Assembly (NCBI GenBank): GCA_951799425.1
Contig: OX637394.1
Coordinates: 7,141,501 to 7,205,500 of the forward strand
Source of the DNA: Ilex aquifolium
Taxonomy: Eukaryota > Streptophyta > Magnoliopsida > Aquifoliales > Aquifoliaceae
Length of the DNA: 64,000 bases
Reading direction: 5' to 3'
Position numbers and translations under genes: made by a program
Part shown: positions 34,801 to 48,362 of the stretch, piece after piece
How the letters are laid out: every line of letters starts with the position of its first letter
Numbering within the stretch: the first letter of the stretch is position 1
The notes under the pieces: generated by a model
The model's input: only the letters and a program-made list of their open reading frames with translations
Database searches by the model: none
Told to the model about the DNA's origin: nothing

Positions 34801-37800
34801 GAAGGTAGTAATGATTCTATAAGAGGTCCATACTTGGCAAATCTTGAAATTGAAAGGAGGAAGCTTCTATTTGGAAAGGGGGATGCTGACAATTTAATGG
34901 AGGCTCTTATGCAATATTTTGTCAGGTATTTTAAATTTGTAGTTTTCTTCTTGTCATTTTCTTTTGCTTTTTTTTTTTTTTTTTTTTTTAAATTCTCCTA
35001 GTGATTGCAATTTATTCGTTTGGTGGTTAGATTACATGGGGTCAGCTCTAGCTTATGATTGTAGCTGTGAATGGTTCAACTATTAAAATTCGACACATTG
35101 TGAACTTCTTCCCTGTCTATCCTTCTCCTACCCATTGCCTTTCTTCACTGTTAATAAGCAAGCAAGTTGATGCACCATATGCAAATTTTTTGGCCGTTTT
35201 GCTCAATTTTATCGGGATGTTATGAAGAGTCTTGATGTTATGGTGTATCTGTACTTGGCAGTAGGTATGAATATTTTTTAGTTCCTCGTTATATTGTGCT
35301 CAGTTTACTCTTCCCTGTCTCTCCTGCTCCAAGCCTTCTCCACAATTTTTTTATGTCAATCAAGTGCATATATGTACATATGTATGTGTGTGTGTTTTTA
35401 TCATATTGTTATATCTGGAGTTATGACAAATCTGTTGCTGTTAATTTCAATTTTATTAATCCATCAATATTAGGCAGGGGGGTCATTTTATGTTAATTTG
35501 TGTTCTGAATAATTCCTCTGCTTGTATTGTGCTCAATATGCCATGTGATGCTGCCTCATTCTATCATTGAACTTTTCAATTTTGATACAGGTTTGGTCAC
35601 TTGGCTTGCTTCACTTCTGATGTTGAGGTGTTTCTTGAAATTTTAACTCGTGATAAACAGAATGATTTTTTGGAGAAGTTAGTGACAAACTGGGAATCTC
35701 TCACCACAGTGCCAGCAAAAGTTCTTGGGCAGTTCATTACACTTTTTAAAATCCGGGAAGTGGTTGGCAACATGTTCACTCTCCCTGTGGGTGGTATGCC
35801 TTCTTTATTCCTTCATTATATGGGTCTCGCTTCTTATGGTTCTTTGATATTGGCGAGAAAATTCATGTTGCACACCCTTCATTTGGTAGCACTGTTCAAT
35901 ATTATTGCAACTTGTTAGATCTGGAGAGAGACTTTTTATAAGCAACATGAAGAGCTCCAGTCCCTCTGGAAATAGGCAAACACACCATTAAACTGAGACA
36001 ACTGAAAAACCTATGTCCTATTGCTAGGTGATAATTGAACCTATGAACTATATTGGGAGGGCATTTTTTTGGAACAACTTTAGTTCTTGGGATTCGACAA
36101 AATTTTTTGAAGGGAGGGGTTCTCTTTTGATGATTTCAGGTCTTGGGAAAACTTGCAAATGGGATTGCCTCTATGCGTAAGATAGATGGCATTGGACTGT
36201 AAGGTTCCCCCAATGAAGCAAGCATAAACATACCACATATGACCAGAAGACGACATGCAGTTGTTGCGAAGTGGAGGGTTGAGAATGCTTTGCAACAGTG
36301 CTTGTGTTGTGTGCAGACTTTTCATACCCAACCATTTAAATACCTTCCACGAAGAGTTGGGTATCCCCCATCTAGTTATTCTCGCTTTAGCCATTTTCTT
36401 AGTAACAGAAAGTTGTACTTTTGAGTTGGCTTACTATCAAGTGCTCTGTTGATTTGATGTTACAGTATGTTAAACCTAGTGCCTCTATTGTTCTCAGGTA
36501 TTGGCCCCTAGAGTAATTACTTTGTGTTTCTTTACCAGACCTCGAGAACTTTGCTGTGCAAATGGTAGAGATGTATTGTGAGAACCTTCCTCTTTCAAAG
36601 GACTTGGATGTGCAGGAGAGTATGCATGGTGAAGAGCTCCTGTCCATGGTCTGCAATGTGTTGGTTCAGGTACTTTATGCTGTCTCCTCAAATTTATATT
36701 TGTGTTAATTTTATTCTTTTATTGGTCTCCTTGCAATGGATTTGTAAAAAATAATTCCTTAGAAATGTAATGTCATAAAGTTCTGGACTATGTACTTGCA
36801 GTTTTCCAGATTTCACCTTTGCATTACTTTGGATACAATACGGGGTATATAGATTCTTGTTTATGATTGTACATGCATTTATTGGCGGGGTGATAATTGT
36901 TTTGTTCTGCAGTTAGGTGCCTTAGTGTTTTTTTTTTCCTTAGAAGTTATATAATTATATTTTTATCTTCTGGAAGGAAGTTTGTTGTTATCTTCATGGC
37001 TTACGTTGACATATGTTTGCTTTCTGGCCATAGTTATTCTGGCGTACAAGGCATCTTGGGTATTTGATGGAGTCGATTATGATTTTGGAGTTCGGTTTGA
37101 CTATCCGGAGGTTAGAAGTGTTTTGTTGCTTCTAAATAACAACTTTTGCAATGATTGATTCCTATTTTGTTGGTTCCAAGATTTGTTGTTTGTACATACA
37201 TTTAGTTATTTGCCGATTTGGAACTTACCTGACATATTTACTGATTTTTGTTGTTTGTACCATCCATTTGTTATGTTTGTTTGCCGTAGTCTACTTCAAC
37301 TGAAGTTTATTACCAGTTATGGTGTTGTTTTGCCGCTTTTCTCTCTCTCTCTCTCTCTCTATGGGACTTGCCTTTTCCCAGGGTCATGCCTGTCTTCTTT
37401 TCCTCCTCCTACCAACCCAAACCAACGCCCCTCCCCCCCAAAATAAAATAAAATAAAAACAACATATAAAGTAAGATAATAAGCATGCATGCTCAGAGTC
37501 CAATGTTATCTGCTTGGGCTAAGGAAAGGTCATCCATATTATCTCAGGAAAGAAAATTCGAAGCTTGATTCAAATGATATGGATATTGCTTCATGTGACA
37601 GCTTAGATTGTATGTAAATCGTAGGAATGGGCATCACAGATTACAAAAAGATCAATCCATTTTCGTTTTAGTTTATGGTGAATGGGTGGAAATGTGGCGC
37701 ATGTGCCGGTTGATAGCTGGGGTATCTATTCTCTTTTGGTCTAAAGATTCATGCTGATAGTCTTCCTCCAATAAAAAAAGCAGTCATTATCCAGGGTGGT

Positions 37801-40800
37801 ATGGATTGAGTATATATCTAAGGTGGCTCCCTTGGATTTAGTTGTCAAATTTATAGGTCGTGAGGATCCTGGTTGGACCTCGACATGAACTTGAGATCAT
37901 TACAGTTACAGACACTTAGACCACGATATTGTTATAGCATCCTACTCAAAACTAATTAGCAACGAGTGGAGTGGCCCCTCAAGCACATAAACTGACCTTG
38001 GTTTGTCTTAACTATTGGATGTGGGATGCAAAATTTGTTCACAACCTCCCTCATGTGGGACCCGGGTTTGCACATGGGGCTCATAAACAAACCCACAAAC
38101 ATACATACTGGGAAATTTAAATGGGCAAGAAACTTGTCCCACTGACCATCTAAAGCCTAGTTTTGATATTATGTTATATAATTTAACTCGATCAATTGAC
38201 AATGAGTGGAGTGGCTTCTCATCCATAAACCAACCTTGGATGGTCCTTACCATGCGATGTGGGATACAAGATCTCTTCACTGATATAACCTGAAGTCTTA
38301 GTACAGTCCCTCACTAGGTTGAAGGAGCTCCATAGTCAATGCACCTTGTCGCATTCACCAAAAATATCTCTGCACAGACCTGGGTAATGGATACTGAATA
38401 CATAACAGAGCTCAAATTGCACAAGCATATGAGGACCTCAATAATCTTTCACTCCATGTTGTCTAGATCAAGGGCAATACACAGCTTGTTTTGCCTTGTG
38501 CAAGGTAGTGATGTTGCGGATCCTTACAGATGGCTAGTAATGAAGGCCATATGCCATCAAACTGTTGGGTACATAAACACACTACGGAAGGTGACTTTGA
38601 CAGGTGTAGGAAAAGAGAAAAACTGCAAAAACATTTGTCCAACAAAAATGGGCCTATTCTTGTGATGCAAGTGTATTTGCAGCAGAAGAGGAGAGTTTCT
38701 TTATTGATTTCTTAATAAATGCTCCAAGATGAAATGAAGTGGCTTCTTCTTCATTACATTTGAACATGTGCTTTATTTCATCTGATTTTGTCATACATCT
38801 CCCTCTTGTAATTTGGTTCTTCAGTGATACTCAATCACACTCCCAGTTCTAGAAAGTTCCTTAGAAAGTATAACTGCGATTTTGCTTTTAGTGAAAACAA
38901 ATATGTCTTGGAGATATTCCTTATTATCTTTTTTTTTTATGGCTTGTTGTGATTGCCTGTTTGTTATACTGAGTTGAAAGAATCCTCTCCAAGTTGCATA
39001 TTGTATTGTGGTTAGTATATTGCTACCAATCGAATTGGTGTTGCTGTTAATTTGTGAATATTTACTTTTCTTCATAGTGGCCTTGTTCTGAAAGTCATTA
39101 ATTGTTAGTGTGCCTGAAAGTTACTTGTTTTGTGGGATAACGTGTGCGTATATGGTCATGATTGGCAGATATGTGTGGCAGTACAAGATTTCATTGTTGC
39201 ACTTGTATTCTCACTGGGGTGCTCTTTCATTAGCGTATGAACGGTAAAGTCAATCTCTTAGTGGTTATTAAATTTCTAGTGGATGGTAAAACTTTGTTTT
39301 AGTCTACTGTTTCGGGTTGCATATTGATTTTTTGAATTTATTAGTAGTTCAGGTTTTTAGAAGTCTTTATCATGCTTCTTACTGCTGTTTACGCATGATT
39401 ACAACTCTTCTTCGCGTGTATAGGTATAAATCTTTGGATGTGAAGAATATCTTGCTGGAAACTGTATCGCACCAAATTTTGCCCCAGATGTTGTTATCTC
39501 CACTTTGGGCAGATTTAAATGATCTATTGATGGATTATCTGAAATTCATGGATGATCACTTCAGAGAATCTGCAGATCTTACATTTCTTGCATATCGTCA
39601 TCGGAATTATTCGAAAGTACGTACGATATTTGTACCTGATTATTTCTGGTGAACTTTTTGATGGCATATTATACCATTAATTGTGTGCTACATTTTTCTA
39701 AACTTTTGGTTACACTTGAACTTGTTTGTTTGTGTCTAATCTATTTATCTTTTTGCCTAATGGATTTATTTGGGAAGACATGAATGTCCACCATCTCCCG
39801 TGCTTTCAGATGTTCACTTTTTATGAGGACTACTAAGGTAAAGGGAATGATGACCTTGGACATAGCAGATATGGGTCTCCTTTGCCATAAATACTAACAT
39901 GCAATGTTTCCTGTTAGATTATACTATTTGTATGCACAAAAAGTGTATCCAACATGACTTTCCCTAATCAAAAAATGGTGTATCAATATTAAGTACTTGT
40001 GCAAAGATTGTTGAATTAACTTTCAACTGTGTAGGGTGTATAGGGGCAGAACTGAGGTTTCACGTCAGAAGGGGCAAAACATGAATCAAACATTTATGAA
40101 TTAATGTTCTAAGTTTAAGCATAAGAAATAGATTAAGATTTAAGATCAAATTACTATATGACAAATAAAACCTATATCAAGAAACTTATATTAAGATGCA
40201 ATTTGTGTTCTAAATTCCTCCAAATATTTGCTTCACATCCAGTTCTTTGATATTATTATATAATATTTGGAGGGAGAAACTTGCTTATTCAGTGGAGTAA
40301 GTTGCAAAGATTGTTTGTCTTTTGGCATGATGATCAATAGCATCATCACATGATTAATGTTTCCATGTGTCATTTTCACTTATCTCTAGTGATGATTTTA
40401 GAAATTTATCTTTAGAGCTGGTAATACCCTTCGGGCATGTTTGGTTCAGGTACAAATAAAGGATGGGATTGGGTAATTAGTTCCTCTCCAATCCATAAAA
40501 TGGTGTTAACAAGAGGACTTTTAATTTTATCCTTGTATAAACAAGTTTGGATCAAGGTTGGGCTAATATATATATTTTTTTGGTCAGAAGGTTGGGCTAA
40601 TATAGAAATCTATAATTATAATACCAAATTTATGTTTGGATTAAGTAATAGTGTATGATATTAAATTAAAAATGACAGAACAAATATTGAGGGTAAAAAT
40701 TTGCATAATGTGTAACTTTTATATGTAGATGTGACTTTAAGTTTGCGAGGATAATAAAATCATTGCATTTTAATACTTGTTAAAAATAATATCACCTACT

Positions 40801-43800
40801 ACATGACATTTATTACTATATAATATTAGGTGTTAAATGACAATAGTAAACCGGGTTGGGATTGATTAAAATTAATACTGGTCGCTATAATATAATCCAA
40901 ACTTAGTATTATATTATTAACGAATTAAATTATTTCAATCCACCCCCTTAAATACCTAAACCAAACATACGCTTAAGGATTGACAAAGTGAGAAAGATGA
41001 CAGGATAATTCTCTCCAAATAACATGACCATCTGAACTAGGGTGACTTGCATTGTATAAGCTTGCAAAAAGCGGTATCATGCGCCTTGCTTCTTGCTTCT
41101 TGCTCAATCCTTTCAGAGTTTTGACCTGCCTAACTCGTCGTGACTAAATTCTCTCCATTCAACATTGCTTTTTTGAGTGAGTGGGTTGCATTATAAAATA
41201 TGCTTTTCAAAGTTCTGTGTGGTTCTAAATTAACCACCTGTTTGCTGATTTCCTTTTTTCCCACCGTCACCTGGCAAAGATGATTTCAGGAGGCTCAAAA
41301 AATTTTCTATCGGTTTTTTTAGTGTTTTTTTGGGGATGAGGAACAATACGATCCTGACTAGTAACAGCAAGGATGGATCCCGACTACCAGATCCAATGTG
41401 GCTTTAATAAACTGGAGGTTGGCTACTGGGATCATTGGCCTTCAGAGTGTGGTCATATAGAGGAAGCAAAGGGTGATGTGCACCACATCTTTTATGTTAT
41501 CTCTTCTGTTGAGCTAAATCTGCGCAACCTTCAAATATTTTTTGCGGCCTGGTTGGGGAGGATGCAGAAAGGCAGAGATTGCTAAAGGACTTCTGCATTG
41601 ATTGTGCTTGACTTGTTTTTCAAATCACACACAGAGGAGATATAGAAATTGACAGAACTTTGAAATTGAAATTGACGATTTAAATAGGGACATACGAACT
41701 CATATTTCACTCTCCCAAGGTCATCAATGGATTTATTTAATTACTTAGTCTTCTCACATAAAATTATGATGGGGTTTTGAACTGTAAGCAGGCCCTGTTG
41801 TTCGTTTTGAATACTGTCTAGAAGAAAGAGGGTGGTCCCTCACTATGAGTTGAAGCCTCATGTGTCAAATGCTTCTCAAAGGAAAAGAGGTTCTCCCTCA
41901 ATAAATAAATAAATGGAGCTGCTTGTTGAAAAGCTTCTTACTGTTGCGTACCCTGTCTTTCTAGCTGTTGAAAATTTGTTTGTGGGTTGGATTGGCTCTC
42001 AAAGGAGCATAGCATTTCGAAAAAGGACCATTTTATTTTTTCAAGGTGTTTTCAATAACCAAAATTTGAGCATGTTGAAATGGGTGCTTCCCCTCACAAC
42101 AATTCCTCTATTACGAATGGAACAAGGAGGAGATATGTCTCAACTAATTGTTTTGGGGATTTTTAAATTCTTAAAAAAGCTTTTCAGTGTAACATTGGGT
42201 CAAGTTCATGTAGGAGATACTAGGTTTTGTTTTTGTGTTAATACTTCTTACTGTTTAGTGCATTTAAATTTTTGTTCTGGCATGAAGGCTGCAGTGAAAA
42301 TTTTAGGAAAAGATTCAAACCATAATATCTGTAATATATGTTCATTCCAGGTAATTGAGTTTGTTCAATTCAAAGAACGAATGCAACGTTCCAGTCAGTA
42401 CTTAATGGCAAAGATTGAAGCCCCCATTCTGCAGCTGAAGCAGAATGCAGATAACATTGAAGAAGAGCAGGTATGTCCCCGCTTATTTGAGACTATAGAT
42501 TGAAATTCTTCTGTTATTTATGTGTAGGGGAAGTAGTGAAAGTGTGGAGCAGCTTTTGCTCAACTTTGGCTTGAGTTGGGTGTTTCCGAGAGCAGGTGTT
42601 TCGTTATTGGAAGCAAGTTATGGTGTGTTTGGGAAAGGATGTAGAGTATCTATATTGTGGGAATGTGTGTTTATGGCAATTTTGTGGGTGGTGTGGTTGG
42701 AAAGGAATAACAGAATTTTGGAAGGAAAAGAAGAAATTGTGGAGTTTCTGTGGGCTAGAGCAAAGTTTTTGATTTCCTTTTGGGCTTCGACTACAAAAGA
42801 GTTATATGTATGTTTTTATTTTCTTAGTATTGACTGGATAGCTGCATCCTGCATGTAATTATTGGGCTGGTCATGCGTGACAGGGATGTAATGATGTAAT
42901 ATTTTTCTCCTCTTTTTGAATTATCATAGGGTGGATTTCTGGACATTCTTGTTCACCCCTTTTTCAATTAAGGGAAGTTTTGTTTCCTATTAAAAAAAAA
43001 TCTTTCGTATTTTTGTAGCTCTATTTGTGTTCCTAAAAAAAGATTATAAATGTCCTTTTAGGGTATTTTTGAAAGCTTGAAATGTGGAATTCACTTTATC
43101 GAGCTCTCAAGTGAGATCGGAAGCAAATCTTTGACCTTCAATGAAGATTTGCAGTTACGACCTTGGTGGGCGCCTACTTATGATAAAAATTATCTATTAG
43201 GTCAGTATGATATGCGACTTGTTCCAATTATTATTATGATCTTAGTCATGAAGATTTCTCGAGTTACATTTCTTATGTTAGGCTATGAAGTTTCTTAAAG
43301 ATGTACTGGAGAAGTATGTAATGTTGTCTGGTAAAGGTGTTTATTCTAGTATGAAATTACTAAATGCAATAATGACGATCTTATGAGCTTTCTATTTTCC
43401 AGTAAAAGATTTTTTGGACTAAATTCGCATTTCATCCTTGTTTGCAGGACCATTTGAAGGAGTGTCATATCGTCCTAGAGAAAACTTGGTATGGAAGTTT
43501 AGCTCCTAGCTTTATAGTGAACATTTTATTTCTTGGGAAATGATGTAGTAGAAAAACACTTCTCTATTGATCACTTGGTAACGATGGTAATTTAGTGATT
43601 GTTTGAAGATGTGGGCATCTGGGTTATAAAGACAGGGCTGTAAGCTCATCTCATTTACAACTTGTCCAACCTTGTTATTACAGAGAAGGGGTTTGCACTC
43701 TTTTGGACGACTCTATGGAAGTCACTTTATCAATTTTACCTGGGAAAAGTCTTCTTTTTAATGTACTGCAATCAGGCCACTGTGAACTTTCTCTAACATG

Positions 43801-46289
43801 TTTCTCTGAGCGCACCAAGGGTCTCGAGCATAATTGACTACACTTCTATACGATCATTTTCATACATTTCCGATGGCATGTTTAGTGATGTGTTTCTACT
43901 ATTGAAATGCCTGAAGTTATTGATATTGCTTGGGTGTTGTCTACCAAAGTTGTAAAACTTGTTAGAAAATATCTGAATTATTGAAAGAAATGGAACTTTC
44001 TATATGTTTTTTTATTCTTAATCAACTTTGGATAGTTGCTAGTTGCTTCGAAGTTTTTCAACGTTACAAAATTCTTTTTTAATGATTGTTTGACCTTGAT
44101 TCTTTTAACTTCCCCTCATATTCTCCTTTCGAAATGGGTGTCTGTATGACTGATGCCTTGTGCAGTCCTTTATTTTTCCATTGCCACCATAAGTTTATTG
44201 GAAATTCATCACCCTATTATTGTGTGTTATCTATTGTGGCAGCATAACCATATTAAACAAACAGAAGCAAGTATACCAAAAACTATTGAGAAGAGGTCTC
44301 TTCTTCCGCGGATGATCTATTTGTCAGTACAGTGTGCTTCGTCATTGATCAAGGAAAATATTGGCGCAAATGGTTCTGTGTTCGACTCTAAAATCTCCTC
44401 AGAGCTGAAGATTTTACTTGAACGATATGCAAACATCTTGGGATTTCCTTTTCTTGATGCAATTGAACTGCTTTTTGGGGTTTCAAGTGGCCAGAAGTCT
44501 CCAGAGGTATGATTTCACAATTGATTTGACTCTATACCAACTTTTTGTTTTTTTTTGGTTACATGTGAAGTGCTTAACCTTATTATATTGTTCTGCAGTT
44601 GAAAAGCAGTAATTTTCAGGAATGGTTTTAAATCTTGTACCTTCCAGGTTGAAGGAGTACTAGATATCACCTGAGCTAGATGGTGTTGAACATTAATTAC
44701 AACCCACTCCCCTTTCACTTCTCACAGTGATTGAAAATATTTAAGGGGGATTGGGGAATGATGGTCTGAAGTGAGGAGCACATGCACAGCATGCCATGTG
44801 TCAACTCCTAATCATAAATTTTATAAATATATGATGAGCATGTGCATAACACATGCCCTGTGTTTAGTACCTAGATGAAAAGTGATGTGTATGGAATGTT
44901 GGTTCTCCTTGAGAAACTGACCATTAGGATGACAAATTTGCAATGAGAAGCCTTTTTATTTCTATTTTATGAAAGTGAACTATATGGATATCAGTGTATT
45001 ATTTATATATATTGAAATGTGTACTACTATACATAAGATTATGATTAGACTTGAGGAAAGGAGCAAATCAGGACAGGAAAAAAAAAAAGAAAAATTGCAA
45101 AACAAACGCTACTTAAAAAAGGTACTTGAAAAACAGAAAGTAATAAGTTACTTGAAAAAACGTTGTCAAACGGTACCCGAGACAGTAACATTGTTTTTCT
45201 TCACTAATAAGTACTTGCTTTCAGTTATTTTCCTGATTCATGTACATGTAAAATGGATGCGGTATCCCTGTTGAACATGTCAAATGTACATTAGATAGCT
45301 TACTGTCTACTTTGGATGTTGGGTTTTGAAGAACCTAACACCCTGGGATCCTGCCAAATTTGTAATTTGTGCAGGGGATACCTAAATAATGCTTAACTGA
45401 CATCATCGTGTTTGTGTCATGGATGTGCAATATAATGCAGTTGCGTGTAAATGTAAGGGAAAAGTAGGTAACTGTTTGACAGATGCTGTCTTCTATGGTT
45501 GGTTGGTATATTCCTATATTGGAACCAACCAATCTTTGTGTGTGAACTGTAGTATTTTTGGAAATTAGCTTCGTTCTAAATAATGTTCTTTACTTTGAGC
45601 AGGTTTTGAGTTCGGATCTGATTGACTGGATGAATTTTGTTGTACTTTTGAATGCATGGAACTTGAATTCCCATGAGCTTGGCTTCTCAGGTAGAGATGC
45701 AGCTAAACCTGGTACTTGGCAACTTGTGAATTCTTTGCTAGAGAAGTATATCCTGGAGAAGGTCAGTTCAATGCAACCCCTAGTTTCTTCTCCCGGAAGT
45801 GATCTTCCTATTTTGGTGCAATTAGTTACAGAACCCTTGGCTTGGCATGGTCTCGTAATCCAATCGTGTGTCCGGTCAACTGTACCTTCTGGGAAAAAGA
45901 AGAAGAAAGGTGGATCTGCAGACTTTCAACCGTCTAATGAAATTCAAGACTCAATCCGGTCTCTATGCGGTATACTAGAAGATGTTACAAAATGGTTAAG
46001 TGAGCAAATCAGTAAGCCAGTTGAGGAGAATTTGGAAATCATACTTTCCTCACTCCAAGGTGAAAAACAGGGTGAAGGGCCCGGGAAGGTCTTCCAAGTT
46101 CTGGAAACTAAAATCTCGTCGATGAATGGTTTAGAGGTGGGTGATCGGATTGCCCAAGCATTACAATGTTGGAATTCCGCTGATGTTGCTAGGAAAGTCA
46201 TAACTGGGCAAGGTACGGTACTGACTGAGTTTCTCAGAATTTGCAAATCAAAAATAAAATCGTTGCAGGCACTGAAACCACATGTATAG
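28868..46289 (+). CDS. NAA25: NatB N-terminal acetyltransferase auxiliary subunit NAA25
   Basis: NAA25 is the ribosome-docking TPR scaffold of NatB. With catalytic NAA20 it acetylates nascent N-termini beginning Met-Asp/Glu/Asn/Gln. I assembled 19 exons with GT-AG introns and consistent phases: 28868-29014, 29550-29706, 29793-29911, 30024-30098, 31579-31672, 31768-31886, 32706-32776, 34507-34648, 34750-34925, 35591-35790, 36539-36669, 37034-37110, 39169-39243, 39424-39616, 42351-42470, 43062-43200, 43448-43488, 44243-44506, 45603-46289. They total 3027 bases, 1008 aa, close to the plant family length. The protein starts MSSKFGLAGGIPERR. TPR-like helices include YALALKALILERMGKADEAL, DMATGCYEHACGRF and GRILARAGDFTAAADIF. 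The NatB/MDM20 core includes ALIVYISLLEQQSKYGDALE, FWRTRHLGYLMESIM and QLKQNADNIEEEQ. A KKKKKGG patch lies in the last exon. The gene spans 17.4 kb because its introns carry transposon and organellar debris. Confidence 0.93.
33944..34179 (-). pseudogene. organellar (probably plastid) 23S rRNA fragment in NAA25 intron 7
   Basis: On the minus strand this reads like domain V of a plastid 23S rRNA: TCAAGGAAGTTGGTGACCT, ACCGAAGCCCTGGTGAA, TAACGATCTGGGCACTGTCT, CTCGGTGAAATAGACATG, CTGTGAAGGTGCG, then CCTATGAAGCTTCACT. A block around the expected CCTAAGGTAGCGAAATTCC is deleted and many sites have changed, so it is an old nuclear insert (NUPT) and not a working rRNA gene. A mitochondrial 26S origin is less likely but not excluded. 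Confidence 0.82.
37341..37360. repeat. (CT)10 microsatellite, NAA25 intron 12
   Basis: Ten CT units follow a T-rich run within an intron. Confidence 0.9.
37942..38282. repeat. diverged direct repeat in NAA25 intron 12
   Basis: Two blocks about 240 bp apart share GAGTGGAGTGGC, CATAAAC, ACCTTGG, GATGTGGGAT and a TTCAC end. This is the kind of dispersed noncoding repeat common in plant introns; I cannot assign a family. Confidence 0.5.
40433..40975. mobile_element. MITE-like element in NAA25 intron 14
   Basis: Ends are imperfect inverted repeats: GGGCATGTTTGGTTCAGGTA at the left, and from the right GCGTATGTTTGGTTTAGGTA. There is no coding capacity and no clean target duplication, so the superfamily (hAT or PIF type) is open. 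Confidence 0.5.
42520..42998 (+). mobile_element. LINE (L1-type) 3' remnant in NAA25 intron 15
   Basis: The + strand ORF at 42520-42858 contains ESVEQLLLNFGLSWVFP and WVVWLERNNRILEGKEE. This is the pattern of the C-terminal zinc-binding (zf-RVT) region of plant LINE ORF2 proteins. It is followed by a 3' UTR-like stretch and an A-run at about 42990-42998. The reverse transcriptase itself is absent, as in a 5'-truncated insertion. It occupies most of a 591-bp intron in sense orientation. Confidence 0.75.
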
Positions 46290-47254
46290 GACAAGTTTGA
46301 AAGGCTGCTAGTCGTAAAACAGTTTTGTATCTGTGATTTGATACGAGGATGCCTCCAATGTGATCTTTGGGTGAGTGAAACTTTTGTACCACTTTTAGCT
46401 ACCTTGTCTGCTAAGTGAGTTGAAAAAGACCGCTCGCGCCGGAATCCTATACTACGCGTGTTTGGTTTTTGAAGTTCTTTAACAGAAGTTCAGGGTCAGA
46501 TAGGTACAGGCGCCTTTGTAATTTGTGTGCTGCGATTTTGTGATTTTTAATTTTTTTTTCTCCTTAGAATTAGCCTGTTCGACAGTGTTGTACAATAAAT
46601 AAACACAAAATTCTTCATGGAGTATGACTATAGGCTTGTAACATTGATTTTTGTAAACATAAATTTTGGCAATGTTTGATCAATTTCATCATTTTGAGGT
46701 TGATGCTGCAGCTGTACCTGGCTCTTGAAAGGCCTCATAGTAATCAGGTGTGCATGTATGTGTTTCTGCCTTGGTCACCATCAGCATTCTTGCACATGAA
46801 GCTTCTTCATTTCTGGTGACGGCTTGTGAGAAAATCATTGTGCATTTGTGTGTTTAATGAATGATTTGTAACTCAGGAAGCTATTCACCTATCTACTTTA
46901 CTCGAAATTTTGGGCATACTTGAAGTCTTGAACCCCTGAAATTTAATTAGAAATAATTTTTTAGAATGATACTTTTGTTCAGTAGTCTGATGAAAGAATT
47001 CCCGGTATAAATTGGGAATATCGGACTAATCTTGTATAGCTGGGTAAATTACAAGATTAAATTGGAGACGTGGATTGTAAACCAGCCCAATTCTACATTT
47101 CACAAGACATAACTAAAAGCCGAATAACAATTATTCAAATCTAATCCTATATTTGGTTAGTTTATGATGAAGAAGAAAGATATAAAATTTTTTATGCCTG
47201 TCGATGGATGGAGGTTATTCCTATGGAAAAAGTATATTGGAGACATTAAGTGTA
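46290..47254. other. NAA25 3' UTR and downstream spacer
   Basis: The first few hundred bases are the likely 3' UTR, with AATAAA-like signals around 46595-46610. No further gene is seen. Confidence 0.45.
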
Positions 47255-47725
47255 GGGGTGTCAAACATGTCGGGTTAAACGGTTACGTGTCGGGTTAAAC
47301 GGGTGACGGGTGAAAAACATGTAAACCTATACACGACCCAATAAACGGGTGAAAAATCTCAACACGAATACGAACCGTTTAATAAACGGGTAACACGACA
47401 CGATTTGTTTAACCTGTTTAGTTTTAATTTATTATTATATTTTTTTGTGACTATCACTAAATAAAAAAAAAATTATGTGGCTATCACTAAAAAAAATCTG
47501 CCTAATTTTTTAAAATAATTATTAATTTATTATTATATTAATTTTATTTAAACGGGTGATAAATGGGTTGACAGGACTCACCTGAACACCATCCGTTTAT
47601 TAAACGTGTTAAACGGTTCAACCCATTTACCACCTAAATCCGTTAAGGTCTCACCCAAACTCGCTTAATTCGTATCGATTCGTATCGGTTAAACGTGTCG
47701 TGTCAGACTTTGACAGGCCTAATTA
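47255..47725. repeat. GTGTCAAAC-type dispersed repeat
   Basis: It starts TAGGGGTGTCAAACATGTCG and ends near CGTGTCAGACTTTGACAGGCCTA, imperfect inverted ends, with many AAACGG/GGGTTAAAC repeats between. A shorter relative is at 9758-9890. It is noncoding and probably a non-autonomous DNA element. Confidence 0.5.
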
Positions 47726-48087
47726 AGTGGCTAGAAGGATTGAATTCAAGTCGTCTTTGCCTCCTCAAATGTCTCTTACAAAACTTGAACCTCCTATCTC
47801 TTTGTGGAGAGGTGAGAGACTGACCACTTGAACTAAGCCCAAACCCAAGTCCAAGTCCAAGCCCAAACCCAAGCCCAAGGTGGTTGGTTATCTATAATAT
47901 AAAATATGACAAATTTCAATAAACTCATCCGACGATCTTAAATAGATTCATTCAACGGCAACCAACATTTCTCTCAAACATTCACATTGAATTTCCCCCT
48001 CCCTCAAATTCATTACTTTTCACTTATGTTGCATCGTACCTTCACGTACGGGTTACTCCTAGTAATTTATAAAGTAAAAGACTTTTC

Positions 48088-48362
48088 GCACTTTGCATCC
48101 TGAAATATTTAAATTTTTTATTTTGCACTTTCAAATATTAAATTTTTTATATTACACCCTCAATGCATCAAAAGTATTGTAATGTGACATTTCTGTTAGT
48201 TTCCGCTATTCTTTTCGTCAAAAGTCAACTTATTAAACACTGATAGAAAAAATAACGAAAAACTAACATAAGGACCACATTGTAACACTTTTGATACATT
48301 AAATGTGTAATATTAAAAATTTAATCTTTGAGAGTACAAAATAAAAAAGTTAAACTTTACTC
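48088..48362. mobile_element. long-palindrome MITE
   Basis: The two halves are inverted copies over roughly 90-100 bp, with TTTTTATTTTGCACT / TTTTTATTTTGTACT and GCATCAAAAGTATTGTAATGTG / GTATCAAAAGTGTTACAATGTG when the right half is reversed. Transcribed, it would fold into one long hairpin. Confidence 0.7.

Noticed and set aside
41913-42503. 196-codon + strand ORF as a separate gene
   Set aside because: Its last part is NAA25 exon 15 (42351-42470). The upstream part is intron sequence that happens to be open and has no recognisable domain.
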